Of a stretch of 8,138 nt of DNA, positions 1-6,718 are shown in pieces. Numbering within the stretch: the first letter of the stretch is position 1; every line of letters begins with the position of its first letter. The notes under the pieces are model-generated. The model was not told the origin of the DNA, did no database searches, and worked only from the letters and a program-made list of their open reading frames with translations. Source of the stretch: an uncultured Collinsella sp. (GTDB lineage: Bacteria; Actinomycetota; Coriobacteriia; Coriobacteriales; Coriobacteriaceae); assembly GCA_900551205.1 (NCBI GenBank), contig URUW01000074.1:1-8138 (forward strand), given 5' to 3'. A program made the translations under genes and the position numbers.

Positions 1-473
1 TCATAATCTCCCTCCAGCCATTCGGGACGCGATTGATACGAGACATCGACCTTGAGCTCAACGTAGCCGCCCTCGGCGGTACCACCCATAGCCTGCGCAA
101 ACGCACCGATCACAGGCAACGGCTTGACCTCGCCGGAAACGGACACGGACGAGGCGCCACCCGCACCGACCCGGCCAAGCTCGATATCCCACGACAACGG
201 CCCGCCGGCATGAAAGATCGAAACGTTGGGCACTGCGGCAAGTCGGCGGCGGGGGAACTCCTTAAGATCGTCGTCCTCCGCCGTCGTCGTGGTCATGAGC
301 CGCGCGGTCTCGGCGGCGGCAGACTCCATGACCGCGCGCGTATAGAGCAGACACACCGGTTGCAGTGCGAGAAGGATGAGCGTCAGAAACGTCGGCAGCA
401 AAAAAGCGGCCTCGACCGTAGACTGCGCCCGGTCCTCGCGCGCGATATCAATACAGCGCGATGTCCTCAGCAC
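1..473 (-). CDS. TadE-like minor pseudopilin, C-terminus beyond window
   Basis: Minor pseudopilin of the Tad pilus, expected to sit in the membrane and be processed like Flp. The frame reads on the minus strand from about 473 through base 3 and runs off the left edge, so about 157 codons are visible. Near the N-terminus is RAQSTVEAAFLLP (residues 15-27 from the GTG at 473), followed by a hydrophobic segment to about residue 43. This is the TadE/TadG arrangement of a Glu at +5 of the processed protein and an N-terminal helix. The rest is a soluble domain with beta-like stretches such as VSVSGEVKPLPVIGAF. The start is uncertain: GTG 473, TTG 491 and an ATT at 452 are all in frame, and none has a convincing ribosome site. 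All but the ATT overlap the end of the preceding gene, which suggests translational coupling. The Glu is followed by Ala rather than Tyr, as in TadE rather than Flp. Family call is fairly sure; function within the pilus is inferred. Confidence 0.75.
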   Translation of the reverse strand, partial: MLRTSRCIDIAREDRAQSTVEAAFLLPTFLTLILLALQPVCLLYTRAVMESAAAETARLMTTTTAEDDDLKEFPRRRLAAVPNVSIFHAGGPLSWDIELGRVGAGGASSVSVSGEVKPLPVIGAFAQAMGGTAEGGYVELKVDVSYQSRPEWLEGDY

Positions 474-666
474 CCGCAGCAGCGTCGACAACCGATGTCG
501 AGGTGACGCCGTGAGACGCCGCCCGCTCGACCAGCGCCGCCAAGCGCCCATCGGTGCCAGCACGCCAAAGCCCCGCAATCGCCAGCACGATCGATAACAG
601 CGCCACCGTGACGATGGCGTATTCCACAGTCGCTTGGGCAACCTCTTCACGCAGAACGCCATGCAT
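448..666 (-). CDS. Small TadE/Flp-like pseudopilin (72 aa)
   Basis: Short pilin-like protein, probably a minor pilin subunit. The sequence shows a short charged leader (MHGVLREEVA), then QATVEYAIVT, with the Glu-Tyr pair typical of Flp/TadE processing sites, and a hydrophobic helix from about residue 16 to 35. A polar tail of about 35 residues follows. Predicted cleavage is after Ala10, leaving Gln at +1 and Glu at +5. The ATG at 666 is decided by a very strong ribosome site, AAGGAGGGG at 682-674, 7 bases upstream and inside the end of the preceding gene, whose stop is one base away. The stop lies within the next pseudopilin gene. It is too short for a classical TadE (usually well over 100 residues), so it could be called a second Flp-like pilin. 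The pilin-like class is secure; the exact role is not. Confidence 0.78.
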   Translation of the reverse strand: MHGVLREEVAQATVEYAIVTVALLSIVLAIAGLWRAGTDGRLAALVERAASHGVTSTSVVDAAAGAEDIALY

Positions 667-667
667 T

Positions 668-1231
668 TCACGACCCCTCCTTTGAGCTTATTGTTTGCGG
701 AACCAGGCGCACGGCGCGCAGGCGACACGAAGTATCACCAGCATCCGCGGCAACCGTCACCATATCGACCCAGCCGCGTCCGTCACGCACGATGGCGCCC
801 CACACGTTTCCCTTGATGTCGAGATAGCCGCTCAGAGCAAGTTGCGCCGTGGGTACCTCGCGATAGGAACGCAGCATATCCGCCGCCGCTTCGGTCATCG
901 GTCGGTCCTCGGACCATGCAAGCCGGACCACAATCGCGTTGCCCCCAGGCGAATCCGTCGCAGTGCCAGACCGCTTGTCGAGCGTCCGCAGAAAGGTTTG
1001 CGCCGTGACAGCGACATCCGAATCGTCCGCATCTCGCATCTCATCTTTTTGAGACGCCACCGCCGAATCTGAGCCCAAATCGGAGGCGGTCCCAGGACGC
1101 TGCTGCCGCGCGGCGTTAAGCCCCCAAAGCACCGCCGCTATCGCCACGGTCAGGCAAGCAAACACCAGCAGCACCCCGACGGGGCGCTCGCCCTCTACAG
1201 GCTGTTGATGCCCTCGCTGATAGCGTTCCAT
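668..1231 (-). CDS. Membrane-anchored protein of unknown function in the tad operon (187 aa)
   Basis: I do not recognise a family. The protein has a short cytoplasmic head of about 17 residues, one transmembrane helix (about 18-39, PVGVLLVFACLTVAIAAVLW), a polar low-complexity linker (about 40-72, rich in Asp, Ser, Gln), and a compact domain from about 73 to the end. That domain contains TAQTFLRTLD, SGYLDIKGNVWGAIV and GRGWVDMVTV. The topology suggests an extracytoplasmic domain held at the membrane. The gene lies between the major pilin and the pseudopilins, so a role in pilus assembly or in the cell-wall interface is inferred from position only. The ATG at 1231 overlaps flp by 37 bases and has a weak ribosome site. 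An in-frame GTG at 1174 would place the start inside the helix and inside a hairpin, so it is less likely. The stop is separated from the next start by a single base. Confidence 0.7.
   Translation of the reverse strand: MERYQRGHQQPVEGERPVGVLLVFACLTVAIAAVLWGLNAARQQRPGTASDLGSDSAVASQKDEMRDADDSDVAVTAQTFLRTLDKRSGTATDSPGGNAIVVRLAWSEDRPMTEAAADMLRSYREVPTAQLALSGYLDIKGNVWGAIVRDGRGWVDMVTVAADAGDTSCRLRAVRLVPQTISSKEGS
674..682 (-). promoter_or_regulatory. Strong ribosome binding site for the 72-aa pseudopilin
   Basis: AAGGAGGGG on the minus strand lies 7 bases before the ATG at 666 and inside the last codons of the upstream gene. It is the strongest Shine-Dalgarno match in the operon. It fits a subunit that needs its own high initiation rate rather than relying only on coupling. 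Confidence 0.75.
1170..1188 (-). other. Stem-loop in the mRNA just after flp
   Basis: Read on the minus strand, AGCGCCCC (1188-1181), loop GUC (1180-1178) and GGGGUGCU (1177-1170) form an 8-bp stem with one G-U pair. It begins 6 bases after the flp stop codon. No U-tract follows, so it is not a normal intrinsic terminator. A structure at the 3' end of a pilin cistron could protect the upstream message or limit read-through, giving more Flp than downstream proteins. It lies within the reading frame of the 187-aa protein if that gene starts at 1231. The pairing is visible; the function is inferred. Confidence 0.45.
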
Positions 1232-1428
1232 AGATCTTGGACCTTGCCCTTAAATGCGACGATGGCGATAATCGCGATCACCACGAGCACGCCGACCAAG
1301 ATGGCATACTCGGTGGTACCCTGCGCACTCTCCTCCTGCAATAGTTCCTTGGCGCGCTGACGAACATGTGCCGCCCGGCAAAACGCCCAGCCCTGCACCT
1401 TGCCAGCAGTGTCAGTCATCGTGTTCAT
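1195..1428 (-). CDS. flp: Flp major pilin (77 aa prepilin)
   Basis: Structural subunit of the Flp (type IVc) pilus, made as a prepilin and cleaved at the cytoplasmic face of the membrane. It has a hydrophilic leader of about 35 residues, then AQGTTEYAILVGVLVVIAII, the characteristic Flp site with Glu40-Tyr41. A hydrophobic helix to about residue 59 and a short amphipathic tail (KGKVQDLWNAISEGINSL) follow. If Glu is at +5 as in the family, cleavage falls between Ala35 and Gln36, with Ala in place of the more common Gly at -1. The mature protein would be about 42 residues, in the normal Flp range. The ATG at 1428 follows AGGGAGG (1440-1434) by 5 bases, and that site overlaps the tadC stop codon. 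A second ATG lies three codons in. No prepilin peptidase gene is present in the window. The call is firm. Confidence 0.93.
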   Translation of the reverse strand: MNTMTDTAGKVQGWAFCRAAHVRQRAKELLQEESAQGTTEYAILVGVLVVIAIIAIVAFKGKVQDLWNAISEGINSL

Positions 1429-1433
1429 GTATT

Positions 1434-1440
1434 CCTCCCT
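1434..1440 (-). promoter_or_regulatory. Ribosome binding site of flp
   Basis: AGGGAGG on the minus strand, 5 bases before the ATG at 1428, overlapping the tadC TAG stop (1441-1439). It supports the ATG at 1428 over the second ATG at codon 4. Confidence 0.75.
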
Positions 1441-2080
1441 ACATCATCCCGCCTGCTCCCAGCAGCGGGCCCAATATGGACAGAAGCAACGCCGGCAAGA
1501 TGAGCGTGCCGGTGGGAATCAGCAGCTTGACGGGCGCACGCTCGATCTCGCGCTCGACCGCGGCGCGATGAGCCGCACGGATCTCGCGACTTTGAGCGGC
1601 CAGCGTCTCGGCAAGTGGGGCACCCAGGGCGAGCGCCTGCCCCACCGTGATGGCAAAGGTCTCGAGCGCTCGCACGTCCAGGTCGCGCGCGGCGGCCAAC
1701 AACTCGTCCTCACGCGTGCCCACACCCACCTGCCACGCCATGCAGGCGCGCTCAAGGCGAAGAGCCAGCACTGACCGGCGGTTGGCGCAGAAAATCTCAA
1801 GCGCCGCATCAAACGAAAGACCGGCCGAAAGACCCAAGCGCACAACATCGATCATCTCGGAAACTTCGCCGAGCGACACTCGCGCCGGGCCGCCCGCTCC
1901 AACCGCGCCCTTCACTCGCGCGGTCAGAGCATCGACCACCGAGCGACCCGCGGCAGCGACCAGCACCGCCTCGCGCTTGCAGGCCCCTGCGATCTTGCGT
2001 GCATCCGCCCGATCCAAACCCGTCGCGACAAATACACTCAGGGCGCACAGGCAAGCCGCAACTGCAACCGGGGCGCTCAT
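1439..2080 (-). CDS. tadC: TadC, inner-membrane platform protein of the Tad pilus
   Basis: One of two type II secretion F-domain (T2SF) membrane proteins that form the platform on which CpaF acts. The protein is 213 residues from the ATG at 2080. It has an N-terminal membrane helix (about 4-20), a cytoplasmic T2SF region from about 72 (EVSEMIDVVRLGLSAGLSFD, then ETFAITVGQALALGAPLAET at 140-159), and a C-terminal helix (about 186-208) preceded by ERAPVKLLIPTGTLILP, the typical TadC ending. An earlier in-frame start at 2218 would add 46 residues that look like out-of-frame tadB sequence, so it is rejected. The chosen ATG overlaps the tadB stop as ATGA, a standard coupling arrangement. It is shorter than many TadC proteins, which often have about 300 residues with more helices at the N-terminus, but the core domain is complete. 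Confidence 0.9.
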   Translation of the reverse strand: MSAPVAVAACLCALSVFVATGLDRADARKIAGACKREAVLVAAAGRSVVDALTARVKGAVGAGGPARVSLGEVSEMIDVVRLGLSAGLSFDAALEIFCANRRSVLALRLERACMAWQVGVGTREDELLAAARDLDVRALETFAITVGQALALGAPLAETLAAQSREIRAAHRAAVEREIERAPVKLLIPTGTLILPALLLSILGPLLGAGGMM

Positions 2081-3002
2081 AGCTCCACCCGCATAATGCG
2101 CCGGATAACCACCAGGGCAACGGCGTTGAGGGCAAGACCCAGCACCACAGCGCCCGCGCCGGCGGGCGTCGCAAGACCGCGACGAAAATCTGCCGAAAGC
2201 AGCGCCAACACCGCGCACATGCCCGCCGGCATCGCCGCGACCATATGCGCAGACATGCGAGCCTGCGACGTCTTAACATCCAGGCGGCGCTTGAGCTCAA
2301 TGCGCTCCCCCACCATGCTCGACGCCTCGGACAGTAAGTCGGCAAGCGGAGCGCCGGTGCGCTGAGACACCTTAAGCGCCAAGGTCACAAGCGAAAGACC
2401 GGGGGCGTCGATACGCACGAGCAAGTCATCGAGCGCGTCGGTCGCCGAGATGCCGCAATCGATCGCCGCCGCCACCCGCAAAACTCGGTATGCACTGGCT
2501 CTTGCGCATGAGCGCCCACAAAGCGCATGCCCTGGGCCAGCGAATGTCCCGAGGCAAGCGACATGGAAAGTGCGGTAAACGCCTCGGGCATTGCCTCTTC
2601 TGCATCGTGTTGCTCGCGCCGGCTCTCAAAGCCATCCCAAGCGGCACCAACGGCAAACGGAGCAACAAGTCCCGAGGCAAATCCGAGGGGCGATAACGAC
2701 ACCATCGTTAGTAAAACGCAGCAGACACCGCTCGATAGCAGCAGAAACGCCAAACGTCCCGAAGCATCTTCGATCACGAGGCCAAGGCGATGCGCCGGAG
2801 CCAGCGATGCCCACGAACGGGCGATCTTTTTCAGCAGATCGTTTTCCACCAGCTCACGCGGCAGCTTCTCTGCCACCGTCTCGAGCGCCTGACGTGCCAG
2901 CTCCGCCGGCGGTACCTGCGGCACACGAGGTTCCACTCCGCACGCCGTCGCGACAGAAAGCCCTGCCAAGCCCCCTACGACGAGGGGCACAGTGATCTCC
3001 AT
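2077..3002 (-). pseudogene. tadB: tadB, platform protein gene broken by a one-base frameshift
   Basis: Partner of TadC in the Tad platform, with a T2SF domain. The frame from the ATG at 3002 has the perfect site AGGAGGTG (3015-3008) 5 bases upstream. It encodes an N-terminal helix (about 4-20), a helix pair (about 84-122) and the first half of the T2SF domain (EEAMPEAFTALSMSLASGHS, 135-154) up to Phe174. It then changes to unrelated residues and stops at 2385. The second half of the domain continues in the -1 frame from about 2481 to 2077 (RVAAAIDCGISATDALDDLL, then ALKVSQRTGAPLADLLSEAS) and ends with two helices and IRRIMRVEL. Restoring one base in the TTTT run at 2483-2480 gives a single protein of 308 residues, the normal TadB length. 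The start overlaps cpaF by 28 bases and the end overlaps tadC by 4. This is either a true mutation or a sequencing or assembly error; nothing supports programmed shifting. Confidence 0.87.
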
Positions 3003-4303
3003 TCGTCCACCTCCTCTTGTGTGAGCGTCCCCGACCGCAGGCCTTCTGCGATAAACGGCGGCTCGCGGTCAAGCGTCCAGGTGCGCTCGGCGGCATCGAA
3101 CGTCACATAGCGCTCGAGCTCTACGCCACCCGATGCGGCGCGTCGCACCCCCGAATACGAGGAGACGAAACGCCTGCCATCGGCGTGGCGCTCGGACATC
3201 ACGATGCCGTCGAGCGCCATGGCAATCTGCTCCTCGATGAGCTCGCTCGGCAGATCGATGCCATAACGTGCAAGCAACGTCAGACGCACCACGGTCTCCT
3301 GTTCTGAACCCGCATGAAGTGTGGTGAGCGACCCGTCGTGGCCCGTGTTCATGGCCTGCAACATGTCGCAGCACTCGGCACCGCGCACCTCGCCCACCAC
3401 GATGCGGTCGGGGCGCATGCGTAGGGCATTAGTTACCAGGTCGCGGATCGTCACCGCGCCCTCGCCCTCAATTGAAGCCTCACGCGCCTCTAGGCGCACC
3501 ACGTGCGGATGATGCGCAAACTTGAGCTCGGCAGAGTCCTCGATCGTCACGATGCGCTCGCCGGTGGAAATCTCACATGACAACGCGTTGAGCAGGGTGG
3601 TCTTACCAGATCCCGTGCCTCCCGCAACCGCCAGGTCCTGTCGCAGCGACACCGCACACGACAGCAGCTGCGCATACCAAAGCGGCAGCGATCCCAACCC
3701 CACGAGCTCGTCCAGCGAGCAGATACGGTCCGAGAACTTTCGGATGGTGAGAATCGGTCCGTCAATCGCCACAGGCGGAATCACCGCGTTGACGCGATAG
3801 CCCGTTTTGAGGCGGGCGTTGACGATGGGGCTGCGCTCGTCGATACGGCGGCCAAGTGGCGAGATAATGCGGTCGATAAGCACACGGATCTGCTCATCAT
3901 CCTCAAACGCATGCTCGATGGGGTACAAGACGCCGCCGCGTTCAAAGAAAGCCGAGCGGCAGCCGTTGATCATGATCTCGGTAACGGTGTCGTCCTCGAT
4001 GAGCGGCTGCAACGGCCCCAAGCCCACCACGTCATCCAAGATCTCGTCGATGATGGTCTCGTGCTCGGGCGTCGCGAGATCGGTCGACTCCTCAACATTG
4101 AGCGCCGCCTCCACCGCAGGACGCAATTCCGAGCGGGCAAGTGCCGGGTCGATATAGGCGCTGATACGCGCCACTTCGTCGTAACCCATGCGGTCCATCA
4201 CGGCGCGCTTGGTGCGTCGTTTCACCGCGCGGCGACGCCCCGCATCTACAGGCGCTGCCGCCGCTGCAGCGCCGGCAGCCTTAATCCTCGTTTGCAGGCT
4301 CAT
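2975..4303 (-). CDS. cpaF: CpaF/TadA, pilus assembly motor ATPase
   Basis: Hexameric secretion ATPase of the type II/IV family that powers Flp pilus assembly from the cytoplasm. The protein has 442 residues. An Ala-rich and basic N-terminus (1-40) precedes the N-terminal domain (about 75-200, containing [20 protein letters not shown] and [18 protein letters not shown]). The core has Walker [10 protein letters not shown] (228-236), the Asp box [12 protein letters not shown] (251-262), Walker B with IVVGEVRG (301-308), and the His box [13 protein letters not shown] (321-333). All catalytic motifs are intact and the length is typical for the family. The ATG at 4303 overlaps the cpaE stop as ATGA. 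GAGGGTG inside the end of cpaE lies 7 bases upstream. The gene order cpaE-cpaF-tadB-tadC is the classical tad order. Identification is firm. Confidence 0.96.
   Translation of the reverse strand: MSLQTRIKAAGAAAAAAPVDAGRRRAVKRRTKRAVMDRMGYDEVARISAYIDPALARSELRPAVEAALNVEESTDLATPEHETIIDEILDDVVGLGPLQPLIEDDTVTEIMINGCRSAFFERGGVLYPIEHAFEDDEQIRVLIDRIISPLGRRIDERSPIVNARLKTGYRVNAVIPPVAIDGPILTIRKFSDRICSLDELVGLGSLPLWYAQLLSCAVSLRQDLAVAGGTGSGKTTLLNALSCEISTGERIVTIEDSAELKFAHHPHVVRLEAREASIEGEGAVTIRDLVTNALRMRPDRIVVGEVRGAECCDMLQAMNTGHDGSLTTLHAGSEQETVVRLTLLARYGIDLPSELIEEQIAMALDGIVMSERHADGRRFVSSYSGVRRAASGGVELERYVTFDAAERTWTLDREPPFIAEGLRSGTLTQEEVDEWRSLCPSS
3008..3015 (-). promoter_or_regulatory. Ribosome binding site of tadB
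   Basis: AGGAGGTG on the minus strand, 5 bases before the ATG at 3002 and inside the end of cpaF. It fixes the tadB start and makes a 28-base overlap with cpaF. Confidence 0.75.
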
Positions 4304-5952
4304 CGCTGATCACCCTCGCGCGACCAGGGAAGGCGGATACGCGGGCGTTCGGTACGCGTTGCACGGTCGGCGACCATATCGCTCCAAGGGCCGACGGCGC
4401 ACCCCAGTTCCACGAGCATCTCGCGCGTGGCCTCGCGCATGCTAGTCGCAAAAGCGCTGGTCTGCCCCACCGCCTCGTCAGCGCGCCCAAACGCCATGAG
4501 CGCGGCGAGATCCTGCCCGCCATCGGCGATACGAATCTTGGAGCTCAACGCACAGGCAATCTCAAAGCGCATGGCGACGTCCTCGTCTGCCCCGCGCGCA
4601 CCGAACCGGTTGAACACGGCGCTCATGCGCGTGCGCGGCACACCTACTCGACTTGCCAGTTCGATGACGCGCGACGCCGATGTCGCGGACGACACCGCCG
4701 CATCGCCAACGACCAGGCAACGGTCGCTCGCCGCCACCGCAGCCGCCACGGCGTCGCCCCAAAAGACCGAGGTATCGATAAAGACCACGTCGGATTCGCG
4801 ACGCAGAACATCAAGCAGTAGCTCCACCGGACGCGCCATGAGCTCGGCTTGCTCGGGCGCCGCGACGGGACCCCAGAGCGTAACGCCCGGCGCCACGCGC
4901 ATCGATGTGGCTACGATATCCGGCTCGGTGAGCGTGCCCGCCGCCGACGGCTCGATAAGTGCCGCCATATCGCGCGGAGCATCGACGCCTAACAAGTCGT
5001 AAAGGTTTCCAAACATCAGGTCCAGGTCGAGCACGGCGGCACGCAAGCCCAACAGCGACGATGTGTGTGCCATGGCGGCAACGATCGTCGACTTGCCGCA
5101 ACCGCCCGAACCCGAAATAGCGCAGATGACCGGAGCTCGATGCGGCGGAGCGGCAGCGTCTGCCGGCGGCATCGGAGGCGGCGGGGCGGGCGTCGGTGGC
5201 AGCGCACCCGTCTCCCCCGCCGCAACCACACGCTGCGTCCAAGCCGGCATGGCAGCTTGTTCGGTCTGCGAGGCAGGCTCGTTCTGTACAATCTGCTCAT
5301 GCTGCATCAGCGACAACTCGCCGCACCCGGCAAAGCCCTCAACTTCATCGAGTTCATCCGCCAGATTCACGCCGTGCACGTATCCCATATCTACAGCCGG
5401 GGAATCGCCAGCATGCTGCGCCGGCCCTCCAGCGTCATCGTATACAAGGGGGTTCCGGGGGCGCCGACCATGCTCGGCTTCCGCTTTTCCATAATCATCA
5501 ACACGCGGGCCTCTTGTAGCGCGAGGCGCCCCGGGTTCCCTATCAACAAAAGCATCGGGCTCAATCGTCATGCTCCGATCGGAATCAACCGCTCCCTCGC
5601 CCGCGCGCCCGTTGCCGCATATACTGTGTGCAGCGATGACCTCGGTCGCCCCCGCGCGAAACAGCCCCTCGATATCCGACGGATCGAGCGCTTCTATCAA
5701 CACGACCACGCGACTCACGCGGCCTTCGGCCGTCAGGCGCGCAACAGTCTTGCGTACATCTTCGGTATCAAACAGAGACGCCGCGATGATGGCAGCCCCG
5801 CGGCGCGACGGAAACGCCCGCGCCATGGAAACCAGCCCGTCCAGGTCACCCACGCGAAGCACCTGTGCACCCACATCACGGCCCTCGACTTCCCGCTGCA
5901 ACAGCCCGTAATCGCCGCACGCGCAGCACGCAAGCCAGATCGCCTTCATCAC
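4300..5952 (-). CDS. cpaE: CpaE/TadZ-like localisation ATPase with long Pro-rich linker (550 aa)
   Basis: MinD/ParA-superfamily protein that positions the Tad machine in the cell. Residues 1-110 look like a degenerate receiver domain (alternating beta and alpha segments, such as RVVVLIEALD at 81-90). Residues 111-272 are a polar linker ending in a proline stretch (about 251-270). Residues 273-520 are the ATPase domain: P-loop GSGGCGKST (281-289), Walker A'-like LDLDLMFGN (308-316), and Walker B VVFIDTS (389-395). The P-loop has Ser282 where ParA/MinD proteins carry the signature lysine, while the common P-loop Lys287 is kept. It is longer than many CpaE proteins because of the linker. The start is GTG 5952 (GGAGG at 5963-5959, 6 bases away, and a GTGA overlap with the cpaB stop); the ATG at 5949 is a close alternative. 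Family call is strong; ATPase activity is less certain. Confidence 0.88.
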   Translation of the reverse strand: MMKAIWLACCACGDYGLLQREVEGRDVGAQVLRVGDLDGLVSMARAFPSRRGAAIIAASLFDTEDVRKTVARLTAEGRVSRVVVLIEALDPSDIEGLFRAGATEVIAAHSICGNGRAGEGAVDSDRSMTIEPDAFVDREPGAPRATRGPRVDDYGKAEAEHGRRPRNPLVYDDAGGPAQHAGDSPAVDMGYVHGVNLADELDEVEGFAGCGELSLMQHEQIVQNEPASQTEQAAMPAWTQRVVAAGETGALPPTPAPPPPMPPADAAAPPHRAPVICAISGSGGCGKSTIVAAMAHTSSLLGLRAAVLDLDLMFGNLYDLLGVDAPRDMAALIEPSAAGTLTEPDIVATSMRVAPGVTLWGPVAAPEQAELMARPVELLLDVLRRESDVVFIDTSVFWGDAVAAAVAASDRCLVVGDAAVSSATSASRVIELASRVGVPRTRMSAVFNRFGARGADEDVAMRFEIACALSSKIRIADGGQDLAALMAFGRADEAVGQTSAFATSMREATREMLVELGCAVGPWSDMVADRATRTERPRIRLPWSREGDQR

Positions 5953-6608
5953 TCGTCGCCTCCGCTCTTTTTGCCGCGCGCCGTGGCGGGAATCGTCAAG
6001 CTGACCGTTCCCTTGCCCGAGGCTCCCAGCCGTTCCTTGACGTCTTCGGGGTCAGCCGCCAGCGTCACCCATTCGATCTTGCCCTCGCGCGTGGCACCGG
6101 AATCCTCACTGGTATCGATCACGTGCGCGCCGCACAGCCGATCGGTCACGCCGTCCTTTTGCACGTACACGTCCACGTAGCTGCCCACGCCCGTGGCACC
6201 GCCGACCGAGTGCTCGGCATCGACCGCCACCGAAACGGCAACCTTGCCCTTAGGCACCTCGAGCTTGCGGCTCTCGGCCTTGGTGTAGACATTGCAGATC
6301 ACGGCGTTTTTGGGAATACGCGAAGTCGTCACGTCGCCGCGCACCTGGCGCAGCTCGGTCGCTGCGTCACGCGGCAGCAGGCTCGTCAGCCATTCCTGGG
6401 TTATGACATTGGTCTCATCGAGGGTCTCGCCCACATCGATATCGCGCGCCGCGACGCAAACCTCGACGCGATCGCCACCGTACTTGGCCAAGGTCTCAGC
6501 CTGGACCTGTTCGGCTTGCGAGCGGATCGACGAGCCGTAAACCATGCAGAGCAGAGCAGCGAGCACGCCCGCGACCAGACTGATGGCGATGCGCTTGCTC
6601 TTGTTCAC
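5949..6608 (-). CDS. cpaB: CpaB/RcpC, Tad pilus assembly protein with SAF domain
   Basis: Membrane-anchored assembly factor, first gene of the operon. The protein has 219 residues from the GTG at 6608. There is an N-terminal helix (about 7-25, IAISLVAGVLAALLCMVYG), a SAF domain (about 48-109, with RDIDVGETLDETNV and SRIPKNAVI), and the CpaB C-terminal domain (about 120-208, with KVAVSVAVDAEHSVGGATGV and SYVDVYV). A charged tail ends in GKKSGGDE. An upstream ATG at 6623 would put the ribosome site AGAGGAG (6620-6614) inside the coding region and has no site of its own, so GTG 6608 is preferred. In diderm tad loci CpaB works with the secretin, whose gene follows it. Here the stop overlaps the cpaE start and no secretin gene intervenes. 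It is somewhat shorter than typical CpaB proteins. Confidence 0.9.
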   Translation of the reverse strand: MNKSKRIAISLVAGVLAALLCMVYGSSIRSQAEQVQAETLAKYGGDRVEVCVAARDIDVGETLDETNVITQEWLTSLLPRDAATELRQVRGDVTTSRIPKNAVICNVYTKAESRKLEVPKGKVAVSVAVDAEHSVGGATGVGSYVDVYVQKDGVTDRLCGAHVIDTSEDSGATREGKIEWVTLAADPEDVKERLGASGKGTVSLTIPATARGKKSGGDE

Positions 6609-6613
6609 GGCCG

Positions 6614-6620
6614 CTCCTCT
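6614..6620 (-). promoter_or_regulatory. Ribosome binding site deciding the cpaB start
   Basis: AGAGGAG on the minus strand, 5 bases before the GTG at 6608. The same 5-base spacing is seen for flp, tadB and rsgA in this window, which favours GTG 6608 over ATG 6623. Confidence 0.75.
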
Positions 6621-6682
6621 CATGGCAGTGCCGGGCGAATGCCCGTACCACCATTGTCTGAGCGGTCAGAGTGCAAAGCGGC

Positions 6683-6711
6683 GCAATCGCAATCTTGGTT
6701 TTCGATGTCAA
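6683..6711 (-). promoter_or_regulatory. Candidate tad operon promoter
   Basis: A perfect TTGACA hexamer (6711-6706) on the minus strand lies about 100 bases before cpaB. A TGn element with GATTGC follows at 17-base spacing (6688-6683), which is a poor -10 match, so the promoter may need an activator or an alternative sigma factor. An independent promoter somewhere in 6609-6808 is expected because rsgA ends in an intrinsic terminator just upstream. Confidence 0.3.
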
Positions 6712-6716
6712 ACCAA
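6695..6716. repeat. 7-bp inverted repeat around the TTGACA box
   Basis: TTGGTTT (6695-6701) and AAACCAA (6710-6716) form a perfect 7-bp inverted repeat with an 8-base centre. It spans the TTGACA box on the minus strand. Its position suits an operator that controls the tad promoter. The repeat is visible; regulator binding is inferred. Confidence 0.45.
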
Positions 6717-6718
6717 TC

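Noticed and set aside
2081..2218. N-terminal extension of TadC from 2218
   Set aside because: The added residues are Arg/Cys/Gly-rich out-of-frame tadB sequence, and the ATG at 2080 gives the typical ATGA coupling.
2478..2486. Programmed -1 frameshift in tadB
   Set aside because: The site reads GAG TTT TGC, which does not fit the X XXY YYZ slippery pattern. Phe-tRNA would mispair after slipping, and no stimulating structure was noted.
5065..6180. Plus-strand open frame of 371 codons opposite cpaE and cpaB
   Set aside because: It is antisense to two well-recognised genes in high-GC DNA, has a low-complexity Arg-rich translation and resembles no family.
6496..6711. Minus-strand 71-codon frame overlapping the start of cpaB
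   Set aside because: It begins at a TTG that coincides with the candidate -35 box, has no ribosome site and is out of frame with cpaB.
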